Source: Pseudodesulfovibrio alkaliphilus
GTDB taxonomy: Bacteria; Desulfobacterota; Desulfovibrionia; Desulfovibrionales; Desulfovibrionaceae
Reading direction: 5' to 3'
Assembly (NCBI RefSeq): GCF_009729555.1
Contig: NZ_WODC01000005.1
Coordinates: forward strand, 186,001-250,000
Length of the DNA: 64,000 bases
In this document: in pieces, positions 55,725 through 64,000 of the stretch
How positions within the stretch are numbered: the stretch's first letter is position 1
Layout of the letters: the number at the start of each line of letters is the position of its first letter
The notes under the pieces: model-generated
What the model saw: only the letters and a program-made list of their open reading frames with translations
Told to the model about the DNA's origin: nothing
Database searches by the model: none
Position numbers and translations under genes: made by a program

Positions 55725-57623
55725 TCAGCGCCGTTCGGGCCGGGTGCCACCCTGGGGGGTGTCTGCGTCGTCGTCGCCCTCGGCCGTGCCCTTGACCGTG
55801 GCGATGGCCTCGGCATAGGCCTGGAACACGTCGTCGCGGTTGATCAGGCCGATGATCTCGTTGGTGTCGGTCTGGGAGACCACGGGGATCTGGCCGTAGT
55901 CGGTGTTCACGAAGCGCAGCAGGGCCTGATAGAGGTCGTAGTCCGGCCGGACATAGACCGGCCGCGACATGAGGTCGCGGACCACCACCAGGGCGTGCAG
56001 GCCGTCATCGAACATCCAGTTGCTCACGTTCTGGATGGAGACCATGCCCGCGTAGGTGCCGTCGGCCCGTTTGACCGGGAAATAGAGCTGGTTCGAGTTG
56101 GCGATGACGTCGGTCAGCTCCTTGAGGGTGGTGGACTCCTGGAGCACCACCACCTCGCCGGGGTTGTAGAAGTCCGTGACGTGCATCTGCTCGAGGATGT
56201 TGATGGTGGCGTCCTCGGCGTGGGCCGGGGAGCTGAACTTGTTGTCCACCTGGTGTTCGTAGAGGGAGACATTGCGGCACAGCACCAGGCACAGGGCCGA
56301 CGCGAGCATCAGCGGCGCGAGCAGGCCGTAGCCCTGGGTCAGCTCCGTGACCATGATCAGCGGACCGATGGGGGCGCTGGCCACGCCCGCGAAAAAGGCG
56401 GCCATGCCCACCAGGATGTACGCTCCGGGCTGGGTGACGATGTCCGGGAACCATGCGTGGCCGAGCTTGCCCACCAGACCGCCGGACATGCCGCCCACGA
56501 ACAGGGCGGGCGCGAACATGCCGCCGGACATGCCCGAGCCGATGGTGACCGAGGTGGCCACGGTCTTGCCCACGATGAGGTAGCACATGCCAAGGGCGGG
56601 CATCTGGCCGAGGATGGCCAGCTCGAGCCAGCCGTAGCCGCCCGAGAGTACGCCCCCGGTGATCATTCCTTCGCTGGCCGTGTAGGGGTAGAGGATGCCG
56701 ATGAGCCCCATGGCCAGCCCGCCGATGCCCATGGACCAGATCAGCCCCAGCTTCTCGCGCAGAGGGAAGAAGACGTGGTATTTCATGAAGTAGAAGGTGC
56801 GTACATACATCCAGCCCGCTGCCGCGCAGACCAGGGCGAGCAGGGCGTAGAACAGAAGCTCGCGGGGGTCATGGAAAGTGAAGCGCGGGATGCCGAAGAT
56901 GGGGTCTGTTCCGTAGAAGAAGGTGAAGATGGAGTAGGAGACCACGGAACTCATGACCGAGGGCAGGATGGCCTCGGCCTCGAAGTCTTCGCGGTAGATG
57001 ACCTCCACGGCGGTGAGGGCACCGCCGAGGGGGGCGCGGAAGATGGCGCCCAGGCCGCCGGCCGCGCCTGCCAGGAGCAGGATGCGTCGCTCCTTGGCCG
57101 AGAGATTGAAGATCTTGGCCAGCCATGCGCCCGCGCCCGCGCCCATCTGGGTGATGGGCCCTTCGCGGCCCGCGCTGCCGCCAGAGGCGATGGTCAGCAC
57201 CGAGCAGATGCCCCGGATGATGGCCACTCTGGCCCGGATGATTCCGCCCTGGTTGTGGAAGGCGTTGATGGTGGCGTCGGTGCCGTCGGTGCCTCCTGCG
57301 ATGGTCTCCGGGATGAAGCGGCTGACCAGCCAGCCCGTGAGCAGGGCCGTGCCGGTGGTGAAGACCGGAATGACCCAGGGCCGGTAGTCTCCCACCGGGC
57401 CGTGGAAGATGCCCTCTCCCGCGGGCTCGGGCGAGACGATGCCCGCCAGATAGTGCTGGAGGAAATAGGTGCCCGCCTCCACCAGCAGGAAAAACGCCGC
57501 GGCCACCAGCCCCGACAGGCAGCCCGCCAGCACCCCGATGACCAGCCAGCGGAACGAGGTGATGGTCCGGTAGGATTTGACGAAGGAGAGCCAGTAGTTG
57601 GCGATTCGTCGGAAGGGCGACAT
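55725..57623 (-). CDS. ClC-family chloride channel/transporter with CBS domains
   Basis: 632 residues: about 12 membrane segments (residues 25-440) and a cytoplasmic CBS pair (about 460-610). The gating motif GREGP (with the key Glu) and GSGMSGGMFAPALFVGG are conserved, but the first selectivity motif GSGIP is replaced by a GGTDGTD segment, so ion preference may differ. The C-terminal tail is acidic. It probably moves Cl or another anion across the inner membrane, regulated by nucleotides through CBS. 5 nt downstream of ribF. Confidence 0.92.
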   Translation of the reverse strand: MSPFRRIANYWLSFVKSYRTITSFRWLVIGVLAGCLSGLVAAAFFLLVEAGTYFLQHYLAGIVSPEPAGEGIFHGPVGDYRPWVIPVFTTGTALLTGWLVSRFIPETIAGGTDGTDATINAFHNQGGIIRARVAIIRGICSVLTIASGGSAGREGPITQMGAGAGAWLAKIFNLSAKERRILLLAGAAGGLGAIFRAPLGGALTAVEVIYREDFEAEAILPSVMSSVVSYSIFTFFYGTDPIFGIPRFTFHDPRELLFYALLALVCAAAGWMYVRTFYFMKYHVFFPLREKLGLIWSMGIGGLAMGLIGILYPYTASEGMITGGVLSGGYGWLELAILGQMPALGMCYLIVGKTVATSVTIGSGMSGGMFAPALFVGGMSGGLVGKLGHAWFPDIVTQPGAYILVGMAAFFAGVASAPIGPLIMVTELTQGYGLLAPLMLASALCLVLCRNVSLYEHQVDNKFSSPAHAEDATINILEQMHVTDFYNPGEVVVLQESTTLKELTDVIANSNQLYFPVKRADGTYAGMVSIQNVSNWMFDDGLHALVVVRDLMSRPVYVRPDYDLYQALLRFVNTDYGQIPVVSQTDTNEIIGLINRDDVFQAYAEAIATVKGTAEGDDDADTPQGGTRPERR

Positions 57624-57628
57624 GGCTA

Positions 57629-58618
57629 TCAGCGTTGGCCTGGGTTGGAGCCCGGCTCGAGAAAGGGTGTTGTCAGGCGGATCTCCGCCTCGGGTTGGGC
57701 CAGGATGCGTCGGCCCAGATCGACATCCTTGGCAATGCGCGTCTTGAGTTCGTCGATGCCCGAGAACTTGTGCTCGTCGCGGATGCGCTGGACGAAATGG
57801 ACGCGGATGTCCGCGCCGTAGAGGTCGCCGCGGAAATCGAGGATGTGGGCTTCCACCGAGAGGGCATGGTTGCCGAAGGTGGGGTTGATGCCGATGTTGG
57901 CGACCCCCATGCGTACCTCGCCAGCCATCTCGACCCAGATGGCGTAGACTCCGGGCATGGGGAACAGCTCGTCCACCAGCTTGAGGTTGGCCGTGGGAAA
58001 GCCGAGCAGCCTGCCGCCCCGGTTCATTCCATGCACCACCTGGCCCCTGACCTGATAGAACCGGCCCAGCAGCGGGCGGGCCTCCCAGACCCGGCCGGAC
58101 TGGACCAGATCGCGGATACGGGTTGAGCTGACCACCGCGCCGTCGATAGTGACAGGATCGAGCCGGTCCACGGTGAAGCCGTGGAGTGCGCCCAGTTCGG
58201 TCAGGGTTTCGAAGTTGCCCGAGCGGCCCTTGCCCATGTGGTAGTCGTAACCGATGATCAGCTCCTGCATGCCCAGGCCATCAAGCAGGTATTTCCCAAT
58301 GAATTCCTCCGGGGTGAGCCGGGCCATTTCCAGGGAAAACTCAAGGAGCAGACAGAGCTGAGGCCCGTGCTGCGAGATGAGTTCGAGTTTCTGCTCGGTG
58401 AGGGTGATGAAGGGCGGGGGTGCCCCCTTGCCGAGCACCTTGAGGGGGTGGGGGTCGAAGGTGACAACCACGCTGACCAGCCCCTGGGCCTTGGCCCGCG
58501 AGCAGGCCAACTCAATGAGCCGCTGGTGTCCCTTGTGCACGCCATCGAAGTTGCCGATGGTCACGCAGGCTCCCGCGACCACGCCGCGTATCTCTTCTAT
58601 GTCTCTTACGATGATCAT
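57629..58618 (-). CDS. ribF: Riboflavin kinase / FAD synthetase
   Basis: 329 residues, bifunctional. The N-terminal FMN adenylyltransferase has IGNFDGVHKGHQ, TFDPHP and SSTRIRDLV; the C-terminal riboflavin kinase domain has GRLLGFPTANL, YGVYA-like GVYAIWV, and NIGINPTFG. It makes FMN and FAD, needed by the many flavoproteins here. Start at ATG 58618; the extension to 58669 lies upstream of it. Confidence 0.95.
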   Translation of the reverse strand: MIIVRDIEEIRGVVAGACVTIGNFDGVHKGHQRLIELACSRAKAQGLVSVVVTFDPHPLKVLGKGAPPPFITLTEQKLELISQHGPQLCLLLEFSLEMARLTPEEFIGKYLLDGLGMQELIIGYDYHMGKGRSGNFETLTELGALHGFTVDRLDPVTIDGAVVSSTRIRDLVQSGRVWEARPLLGRFYQVRGQVVHGMNRGGRLLGFPTANLKLVDELFPMPGVYAIWVEMAGEVRMGVANIGINPTFGNHALSVEAHILDFRGDLYGADIRVHFVQRIRDEHKFSGIDELKTRIAKDVDLGRRILAQPEAEIRLTTPFLEPGSNPGQR

Positions 58619-58683
58619 TGGTCTGATGTTTTTGGATGAAGGAGGGGAACCTACGCCAATTACGCGCAAGGTTCAAGGCGCGA

Positions 58684-60123
58684 CTACATCGGCCCCTTTT
58701 CGCGCTCTTCCATGGTGGTGTGCAGCTCCTTGAGCTGTTCGCGCTGGGCGTCGGTCTGGGCGCTTTGGCCCGCCTGTTGCGCGTGGAAGCGCGCTTTGCG
58801 CGTGTTGTTCGAGTAGACGGCGGCGTAGGCGAGGTTGAGGTTGCCGCCAAAGGTGTCGCCGGACTCGCCGAGGATCATGCCCAGGTGATGGTAGACCTCC
58901 GAGTCCTCAGGCACGAGTTCCAGCACCCGGCGCATGCTGGCTGCGGCCTGGTCATACTGCTTGTTTCGAGCCTGGAGCCGGGCCATGTAAAACAGGGCCA
59001 GGGCGTCTCGCGGGTTCTTGATGGCGGCCTTCTGGAGATAGGGGGCGGACCTGTCGAACTCCCCGGCCTTGAAGAAGAAAATACCCGCCTCGCGGACCAC
59101 GATGGGGTCTTCGCCGTCAAGGCGCAGGGCCTGTTCAAAGGATTCGGTCGCCTCGGAGCGGTTCTTGAGCCGTTCGAGGACGATGCCCCGGCCCACGAAA
59201 TCGATGGGCGTGTAGGTGTTGATGTTCTTGTCGTTCCAGTAGGCCATGGCCGTGGTGGCCGGAGACATCTTGGCCCGGACCAGCATCTGTACCTTGACCA
59301 GGGTGGTGTTGTCGTCCTCTCGCCCGGTGAAGGACTCGGGCATGCGCCTGATGCGGTCGTTGAGGTAGGAGATCCGCTCATTCAAGCCAGGGTGGGTGGA
59401 AAGATAGGTGGGCATATCCGAGCCGGAGTCGAACCAGCGGTTTTTGAGCATGATTTCGAATGTTTCCGGCATTCCCTTGGGGTTGAACCCCGCCTTGACC
59501 ATGGAATTGAGACCCACCTGGTCCGCCTCGCGCTCGTCTTCCTGGGAGTAGTTGAGCATGGCTGCGGTGGCCGCCCCCTGGGAGCCCATCATCAGGGCCT
59601 GGCCCATTTTTGCGGCCGAGTTGTTTCCGGCCACGCCGAGAAAGACTCCGGCCAGCAGTCCTGCCATGGAGAGCAGTGCCAATTTTCCCTGTTTTTCCAG
59701 GCGGCTGGCCACATGGCGCTGCGAAACGTGACCTAGTTCGTGGGCGATGACCCCTGCCAGTTGCGACTCGGAGGTCACGTCCTGGATCAGGCCGGTGAAG
59801 ATGTATATGTAGCCGCCGGGGATGGCGAAGGCGTTGAGGGCGGGGTTGGCGATGACCGCGCTGGTGATCCTAAACGGCATGGGTTGCTTGGCATCCACCA
59901 CGCGCTGGACCAGATGGTTCACATACTGGGTGATATAGGTGTCGCCCACCATGTGCATCTGGGCGCGGATGATGCGGTCGAAGTTGCGTCCCAGCTCGTT
60001 TTCCTGGCGGATGGTCAGTCTGCTTTCAGGCAAAATCCCTGGATGCGCCGTGGTCACTGGTGCCAGGATCAGGGCGAGGGCGGCCACCAGGGCCGGAAGT
60101 ATGGAGAGGCGATGTCTGCGCAT
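58684..60123 (-). CDS. M48 metalloprotease with TPR domain (BepA-like)
   Basis: 479 residues, signal peptide (cleavage near 26), zinc motif HELGH at 128-132 with a third ligand Glu in EREADQVG, then a C-terminal TPR region (about 300-450). BepA-type periplasmic proteases handle misfolded outer-membrane proteins. GGAGGGACC precedes the ATG. A clear promoter lies at 60153-60180. Confidence 0.93.
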   Translation of the reverse strand: MRRHRLSILPALVAALALILAPVTTAHPGILPESRLTIRQENELGRNFDRIIRAQMHMVGDTYITQYVNHLVQRVVDAKQPMPFRITSAVIANPALNAFAIPGGYIYIFTGLIQDVTSESQLAGVIAHELGHVSQRHVASRLEKQGKLALLSMAGLLAGVFLGVAGNNSAAKMGQALMMGSQGAATAAMLNYSQEDEREADQVGLNSMVKAGFNPKGMPETFEIMLKNRWFDSGSDMPTYLSTHPGLNERISYLNDRIRRMPESFTGREDDNTTLVKVQMLVRAKMSPATTAMAYWNDKNINTYTPIDFVGRGIVLERLKNRSEATESFEQALRLDGEDPIVVREAGIFFFKAGEFDRSAPYLQKAAIKNPRDALALFYMARLQARNKQYDQAAASMRRVLELVPEDSEVYHHLGMILGESGDTFGGNLNLAYAAVYSNNTRKARFHAQQAGQSAQTDAQREQLKELHTTMEEREKGPM

Positions 60124-60152
60124 GGTCCCTCCGGCTTGCCGGGGTTTCCCCT

Positions 60153-60180
60153 ATTGTAAACATTTATGTCCTGGTGGCAA
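60153..60180 (-). promoter_or_regulatory. Promoter of the M48 protease gene
   Basis: On the minus strand TTGCCA (60180-60175), 16-bp spacer, TACAAT (60158-60153), 30 bp before the start codon. Confidence 0.65.
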
Positions 60181-60243
60181 CCATGTGGCCCTGGCTGCAC
60201 AAAAAATGTCGCGGCCATCCGGTCTGCGGCATTGCGGCAATGA

Positions 60244-60280
60244 CAGGACCGCCCGCGACGATCGGGCGCGGGCGGTCCTG
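60244..60280 (-). terminator. Hairpin after rho
   Basis: 14-bp perfect stem (60244-60257 with 60267-60280), loop of 9 nt, just after the rho stop. No T run follows in either direction, so its efficiency as an intrinsic terminator is doubtful. Confidence 0.6.
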
Positions 60281-60299
60281 GGTGGGGGGCTGGGCCGGG

Positions 60300-61619
60300 T
60301 TATTTGCTCATGGAGTCGAGGAACTGCCTGTTGTTCTTGGTCCCCTTCATCTTGTCGCGCAGAAATTCCATGGAGTCGATGGAACTCATGGGAGCCAGGA
60401 GCTTGCGCAGTATCCAGACGCGGTTGAGCACGTCCTCGCCGAGCAGCAGCTCTTCCTTGCGCGTACCGGAACGGTTGATGTCGATGGCCGGGAAGACACG
60501 CTTTTCAGCCAGATGGCGGTCAAGGTATATCTCCATGTTGCCCGTGCCCTTGAACTCCTCGAAGATGACCTCGTCCATGCGCGAGCCGGTGTCGATGAGG
60601 GCCGTGGCGATGATGGTCAGGCTGCCGCCCTCCTCGATGTTGCGTGCCGCGCCGAAGAAGCGCTTGGGCCGTTGCAGGGCGTTGGCGTCGATGCCGCCGG
60701 ACAGCACGCGGCCGGACGAGGGGGTCACGGCGTTGTAGGCGCGGCCGAGCCGGGTGATGGAGTCGAGCAGGATGACCACGTCGCGTTTGCGCTCCACCAG
60801 CCGCTTGGCTTTCTCGATGACCATTTCGGCCACCTGCACATGGCGGGTGGGCGGTTCGTCGAAGGTGGAGCTGACCACCTCGGCCTTGACCGTGCGCTGC
60901 ATGTCCGTGACTTCCTCGGGCCGCTCGTCGATGAGCAGGACAATGAGGTCCACGTCCGGGTGGTTGGCGTTGATGGAGTTGGCGATGGTCTGGAGCATGA
61001 TGGTCTTGCCGGTGCGCGGCGGAGCAACCAGGATGCCGCGTTGCCCCTTGCCGATGGGGGCCAGCAGGTCGATGATGCGGGAGGCGTAGTTCTTGTCCCC
61101 GTTTTCCATGGTCAGCATGGATTCGGGATAGAGGGGGGTCAGGTTGTCGAAGAGGACGAGATTTTTGGAATGTTCCGGGGGTTCAAAGCCTATTTCGCTG
61201 ACGCGCAGCAGGGCGAAGTAGCGCTCGCCCTCCTTGGGCGGGCGAATCTGGCCAGAGACCACATCGCCCTTGCGCAGGCCGAATCGGCGTATCTGGGATG
61301 GGGAGACGTAGATGTCGTCCGGCCCTGGCATGTAGCTGTACATGGGCGAGCGCAGGAAGCCGAATCCGTCCGGCAGGATTTCCAGAACGCCGTCGCCGAA
61401 AATCTGGCCGTTCTGGGAGGCACATTGTTGGAGCAGCTCGAAGATCAGCTCCTGCTTGCGCAGACTGCTCGGGTTTTCGACCTCCAGTTGTACGGCGAGG
61501 TCTGTCAGCTCCTGCATGTTTTTGAGCTTGAGTTCGGCCAAGTAGAGCTTGTCCACGCCGTTGCCGTTTTCGGAGCCATTGCCCTGGATGGGTTCTTTGG
61601 CTGTCTTTTTTCTTGCCAT
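60300..61619 (-). CDS. rho: Transcription termination factor Rho
   Basis: 439 residues, RNA-dependent hexameric ATPase. The RNA-binding cold-shock-like domain ([32 protein letters not shown]), Walker A APPRTGKT, Walker [12 protein letters not shown]-loop region and the C-terminal GTRKEELLL are conserved. The N-terminal extension is short and polar. Located after the CarD-family gene on the same strand with a 490-bp leader. Confidence 0.97.
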   Translation of the reverse strand: MARKKTAKEPIQGNGSENGNGVDKLYLAELKLKNMQELTDLAVQLEVENPSSLRKQELIFELLQQCASQNGQIFGDGVLEILPDGFGFLRSPMYSYMPGPDDIYVSPSQIRRFGLRKGDVVSGQIRPPKEGERYFALLRVSEIGFEPPEHSKNLVLFDNLTPLYPESMLTMENGDKNYASRIIDLLAPIGKGQRGILVAPPRTGKTIMLQTIANSINANHPDVDLIVLLIDERPEEVTDMQRTVKAEVVSSTFDEPPTRHVQVAEMVIEKAKRLVERKRDVVILLDSITRLGRAYNAVTPSSGRVLSGGIDANALQRPKRFFGAARNIEEGGSLTIIATALIDTGSRMDEVIFEEFKGTGNMEIYLDRHLAEKRVFPAIDINRSGTRKEELLLGEDVLNRVWILRKLLAPMSSIDSMEFLRDKMKGTKNNRQFLDSMSK

Positions 61620-62113
61620 GTGTGGAGTTTACCGTTTGAAGGTTGATGAAGGGAAATCCAAGTATGCCACGAGTCTCTCTCGAGACTTTCAAGCGGAATC
61701 GGTGGTCTGGGGCCGTGGGGCTGTCCGTCTGAAAACGGGGAACCGCTCGCTGGATGCGGTTCAAGATGGTAAGTCGGAACTACCTCTTGTTGTATGGTTG
61801 GTGAGCCGGGCGCAACCCGTCAAAAAATACGTGTATAGCGGGATGTATTTGATCAAGCCGCAGGTGCGGCGACACCTTGGGGCTTACCCTAAACGCTCGG
61901 GCTTGACAAGCCCTTCACGCCGCACTTTGTTCGTGTTTTTCCTGGCCGTCCGAAAGGTTCGGGGAGCGCGTGGAGGAGGGCGGCTGTAGTGGGCGGTGCG
62001 TTGAAGCAGTGGCTCTCGGAAAATAATGAATAATTATTGCAGATTGTGGTTCGTAAACAGGGTCTGTTTCGGGTGAGTGCGCTTTGATGCGGGGCGGGGT
62101 GGCCGTTGCCGGG
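61620..62113. other. rho leader region
   Basis: About 490 bp without a gene. It has a small palindrome GGGCTT-GAC-AAGCCC (61899-61913) and an AT-rich patch near 62020-62040. rho messages in other bacteria have long regulatory leaders (autogenous Rho control), and this gap fits that, but no specific element can be named. Confidence 0.4.
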
Positions 62114-62629
62114 CTATTCCTTCTCCTCCTGGGCCTGCAGGACATCGGCGAACATCTCGTTGATGTCGGCCTTGATGTCGTCCTGGGGACGGTCCACGGA
62201 ATAGGCAAGCTCCATGGAGACAAGGCCCATGGCCTGCTCAAGCAGCCTGCGCTCGCCAAAGGAGAGCTCCTTGTCCCGGCCTATGAGGAAAAGTTCCTTG
62301 AGGACGTAGGCCACATCGGAGAGGTCGCCGCTCTTGAGTTTCTCCGAGTATTCTCGATACCGGCGGTTCCAGTTCTGTCCGGTGTAGCCGGTGAAGCCGG
62401 TGCGGTCCTTGAGGGATTCGAAAATCTCCTGGCCCACACGCAGGCTGCACACCGTTCGCAGCCCGACGTTCCTGGCATTGGCCACAGGCACCATCAAGGT
62501 CACGTTGTTGCTCAGGATGCGGACTATGTAAAAATCGGCCTTCACTCCACCGATTTCCTGGGATTCCACACGCTCAACGCGCCCGACACCCTGGGACGGA
62601 TAGACGACCAACTCATTGACCTTGAACAC
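62114..62629 (-). CDS. CarD/CdnL family transcriptional regulator
   Basis: 171 residues with the RNA-polymerase-interaction domain at the start (VNELVVYPSQGVGRVERVE, ADFYIVRI) and a helical DNA-binding tail (WNRRYREYSEKLKSGDLSDVAYVLKEL, SFGERRLLEQA). Such proteins bind the polymerase beta subunit and stabilise open complexes at ribosomal and housekeeping promoters. GTG start. Confidence 0.93.
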   Translation of the reverse strand: MFKVNELVVYPSQGVGRVERVESQEIGGVKADFYIVRILSNNVTLMVPVANARNVGLRTVCSLRVGQEIFESLKDRTGFTGYTGQNWNRRYREYSEKLKSGDLSDVAYVLKELFLIGRDKELSFGERRLLEQAMGLVSMELAYSVDRPQDDIKADINEMFADVLQAQEEKE

Positions 62630-62737
62630 TTGGGGAGAGGCTCCTTGCTACTGGCTGTTGAAGAGGCAGAAGGACAGCATACCGAAATCCGGCGCAAGAG
62701 TCCATGCCTTGGGTCGTTTCCGGTGGAATTGCGTTCT

Positions 62738-63370
62738 TCAGGCGGGCTCGGCGGATGTCTTGTCCGGCGTTTCGAGCGCGAAACCGTTGATGTGCTGCAC
62801 GGCAAAGGAAATCCCCCGCCGATGGAGAATGTCGATGCCCTTGATGGCATGGGTCAGGATGGCGGGGAGGTGGATGGCGTCGTCGTTGGCAAAGGGCTCG
62901 AGCACCCAGGCCGAGATGTCGGCGAACCGGACCGCCGGACGGCCGATGCCCATGCGCAGCCTGAAGAATTCCGGGGTGTTCAGATGTTCCTCAATGGATT
63001 TGAGTCCGTTGTGCCCGTTGTTGCCTCCGCCCATCTTGAGTTTGAGGCGGCCAAAGGGGAGGTCCAGCTCATCGTGGACCACCAGGAGCTGTTCCGGGAC
63101 AAGCCCGTGGCGCCCGCAGATTCTGGCAACGGCCTTGCCGCTGAGATTCATATAGGTCATGGGCTTGACCAGCAGACGGTAGGCTCCGGCGAACCTGACG
63201 CGCCACAGGGCGTAGTCGCCCGATTCCTCAATGCGTTCAAGGTGCATGCTCTTGCGTTCGCCAGCCATGGACACGAGGCTATCCACGAGCATGAACCCGA
63301 TGTTGTGCCGGGTCTGTTCGTACTTGGGGCCTGGGTTGCCCAGGCCGATGATGGCGCTTTTGCAGTCCAT
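62738..63370 (-). CDS. pth: Peptidyl-tRNA hydrolase
   Basis: 210 residues. IIGLGNPGPKYEQTRHNIGF holds the catalytic His; KPMTYMNLSG, VHDELDLPFG and GGGNNGHNGLKSI are the other family signatures. It recycles peptidyl-tRNA. The C-terminus is slightly longer than in E. coli. Located downstream of rplY, as in many genomes. Confidence 0.97.
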   Translation of the reverse strand: MDCKSAIIGLGNPGPKYEQTRHNIGFMLVDSLVSMAGERKSMHLERIEESGDYALWRVRFAGAYRLLVKPMTYMNLSGKAVARICGRHGLVPEQLLVVHDELDLPFGRLKLKMGGGNNGHNGLKSIEEHLNTPEFFRLRMGIGRPAVRFADISAWVLEPFANDDAIHLPAILTHAIKGIDILHRRGISFAVQHINGFALETPDKTSAEPA

Positions 63371-63420
63371 GGGCTGTGGCGCGGGGGTGTTTGTCGGGGC
63401 ATAACCCCGCCCGCGCAGAG

Positions 63421-63454
63421 AAAAAAAACCGGGACGCGACTGGCGCGCCCCGGG
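63421..63454 (-). terminator. rplY terminator
   Basis: 10-bp stem with one mismatch (63429-63438 with 63444-63453) followed on the minus strand by eight T. pth starts only 51 nt further, so either read-through or a separate pth promoter is needed. Confidence 0.85.
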
Positions 63455-63481
63455 AATGCGTATTCTTGAGAGCGCGGTTCG

Positions 63482-64000
63482 CTATGCGTCTTCTTCGCCT
63501 TCGCCTTCTTCCTCGTCGGTCTGCTTTCCGGCGATGGTAAGCACGGCGTAGTTTTCGTCATACACCGGGGTGACGCCCTCGGGGAAGACGATGTCGGCGA
63601 TGTGTATGGAGTCGAGCACGTCGAGTTCGGTGATGTCGATGACGATGGACTCGGGGATGTTCATGGGCTTGCAGATGACCTCGATGGTGTCGCGGAACAG
63701 ATCCAGGCGGCCGCCGAGCTTGACTCCCTTGGAGGAGCCCTTGAGCTCGTAGTGGACCGCGACCTTGATGTCCTTGGTCAGGTCGATGCCGAAGAAGTCC
63801 ACATGCTCGGGCATGCCGGTGATGGGTTCGTTGCGCACCCGCCAGAGCAGGGCGGGCATGGTTTCGGTCTTGCCTTCGCGCTCCAGGACCAGATCAAAGA
63901 CCTGGGCATTGCCCAGTTTGGCATACGCCTTCTGCAGGGGGATCAGCTTGACCTGGACAGGGATGTTGGTGCCCTTCTGGTCGTAGTAGATGCCGGGGAC
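63482..64000 (-). CDS. rplY: 50S ribosomal protein L25/CTC, N-terminal part cut by window edge
   Basis: 173 codons visible of the long CTC-type L25. It contains VPGIYYDQKGTNIPVQ, GMPEHVDFFGIDL, VAVHYELKGSSKGVKLGG and VIDITELDVLDSIHI, and ends in an acidic tail (EEEGEGEEDA). It binds 5S rRNA. About 15-20 N-terminal residues lie beyond 64000. Confidence 0.94.
   Translation of the reverse strand, partial: VPGIYYDQKGTNIPVQVKLIPLQKAYAKLGNAQVFDLVLEREGKTETMPALLWRVRNEPITGMPEHVDFFGIDLTKDIKVAVHYELKGSSKGVKLGGRLDLFRDTIEVICKPMNIPESIVIDITELDVLDSIHIADIVFPEGVTPVYDENYAVLTIAGKQTDEEEGEGEEDA

Noticed and set aside
55035-57821. 928-codon plus frame
   Set aside because: Shadow of the ClC and lipoprotein genes in GC-rich DNA; His/Gly/Arg-rich composition typical of antisense frames.

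Overview
The window looks like chromosomal DNA of a high-GC sulfate-reducing deltaproteobacterium of the Desulfovibrionaceae (Desulfovibrio or Pseudodesulfovibrio type). The main evidence is an alcohol dehydrogenase-HdrCBA-FlxDCBA gene cluster followed by an aldehyde:ferredoxin oxidoreductase and a second alcohol dehydrogenase with its own sigma-54 two-component system, an arrangement known from Desulfovibrio vulgaris. Many cache-domain sensors, a CheV, a Fur box of the Desulfovibrio type and the order rplY-pth-CarD-rho agree with this. No rRNA, tRNA, CRISPR array or intact transposase was seen.

Left part (1-25200). A truncated acyl-CoA ligase is followed by a winged-helix regulator plus neuB (sialic-acid-type sugar synthase), cheV, a DUF2325 gene under a Fur-like box, a secreted beta-helix protein and a double-cache chemoreceptor. 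Next come two separate small CII-like phage-type regulators (9584 and 13841), a tetR gene with two clear operators and an unannotated 40-residue downstream ORF, ychF and a class II aldolase. From 19651 down to 14291 on the minus strand lies a tight six-gene operon: alpha/beta hydrolase, double rhodanese, orphan NMT1-type solute-binding protein, cache-HAMP-SpoIIE phosphatase, STAS anti-sigma antagonist and RsbW-like kinase. It ends in a good intrinsic terminator and reads as a partner-switching signalling module fed by periplasmic components. A hybrid kinase, a diguanylate cyclase, otsA and a small zinc-ribbon gene follow.

Middle part (25200-45010). groES and a divergent groEL without the GGM tail are separated by a roughly 205-bp inverted-repeat, multi-hairpin element. 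After an amphi-Trp protein there is an ethanol-oxidation locus. A sigma-54 promoter at 28383, preceded by two G4/C4 dyads about three helical turns apart, drives adh-hdrCBA-flxDCBA-ferritin-like-aor. Together these would oxidise ethanol to acetaldehyde and acetate and couple NADH and ferredoxin to a heterodisulfide-reductase-type electron-bifurcating complex. Behind it lie an uncharacterised MoaD-like protein, a TrfA-like replication-initiator homologue, a second alcohol dehydrogenase, a PAS histidine kinase and a sigma-54 response regulator that probably activates the sigma-54 promoter.

Right part (45010-64000). This holds a large cache/PAS hybrid kinase, a GltB-like FMN enzyme, hslU without hslV, an arginase-family hydrolase, an autotransporter with six HAF repeats, a lipoprotein hydrolase, a ClC channel with CBS domains, ribF, a BepA-like M48 protease, rho, a CarD-family regulator, pth and the 3' part of rplY. 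These are mostly housekeeping genes on the minus strand.
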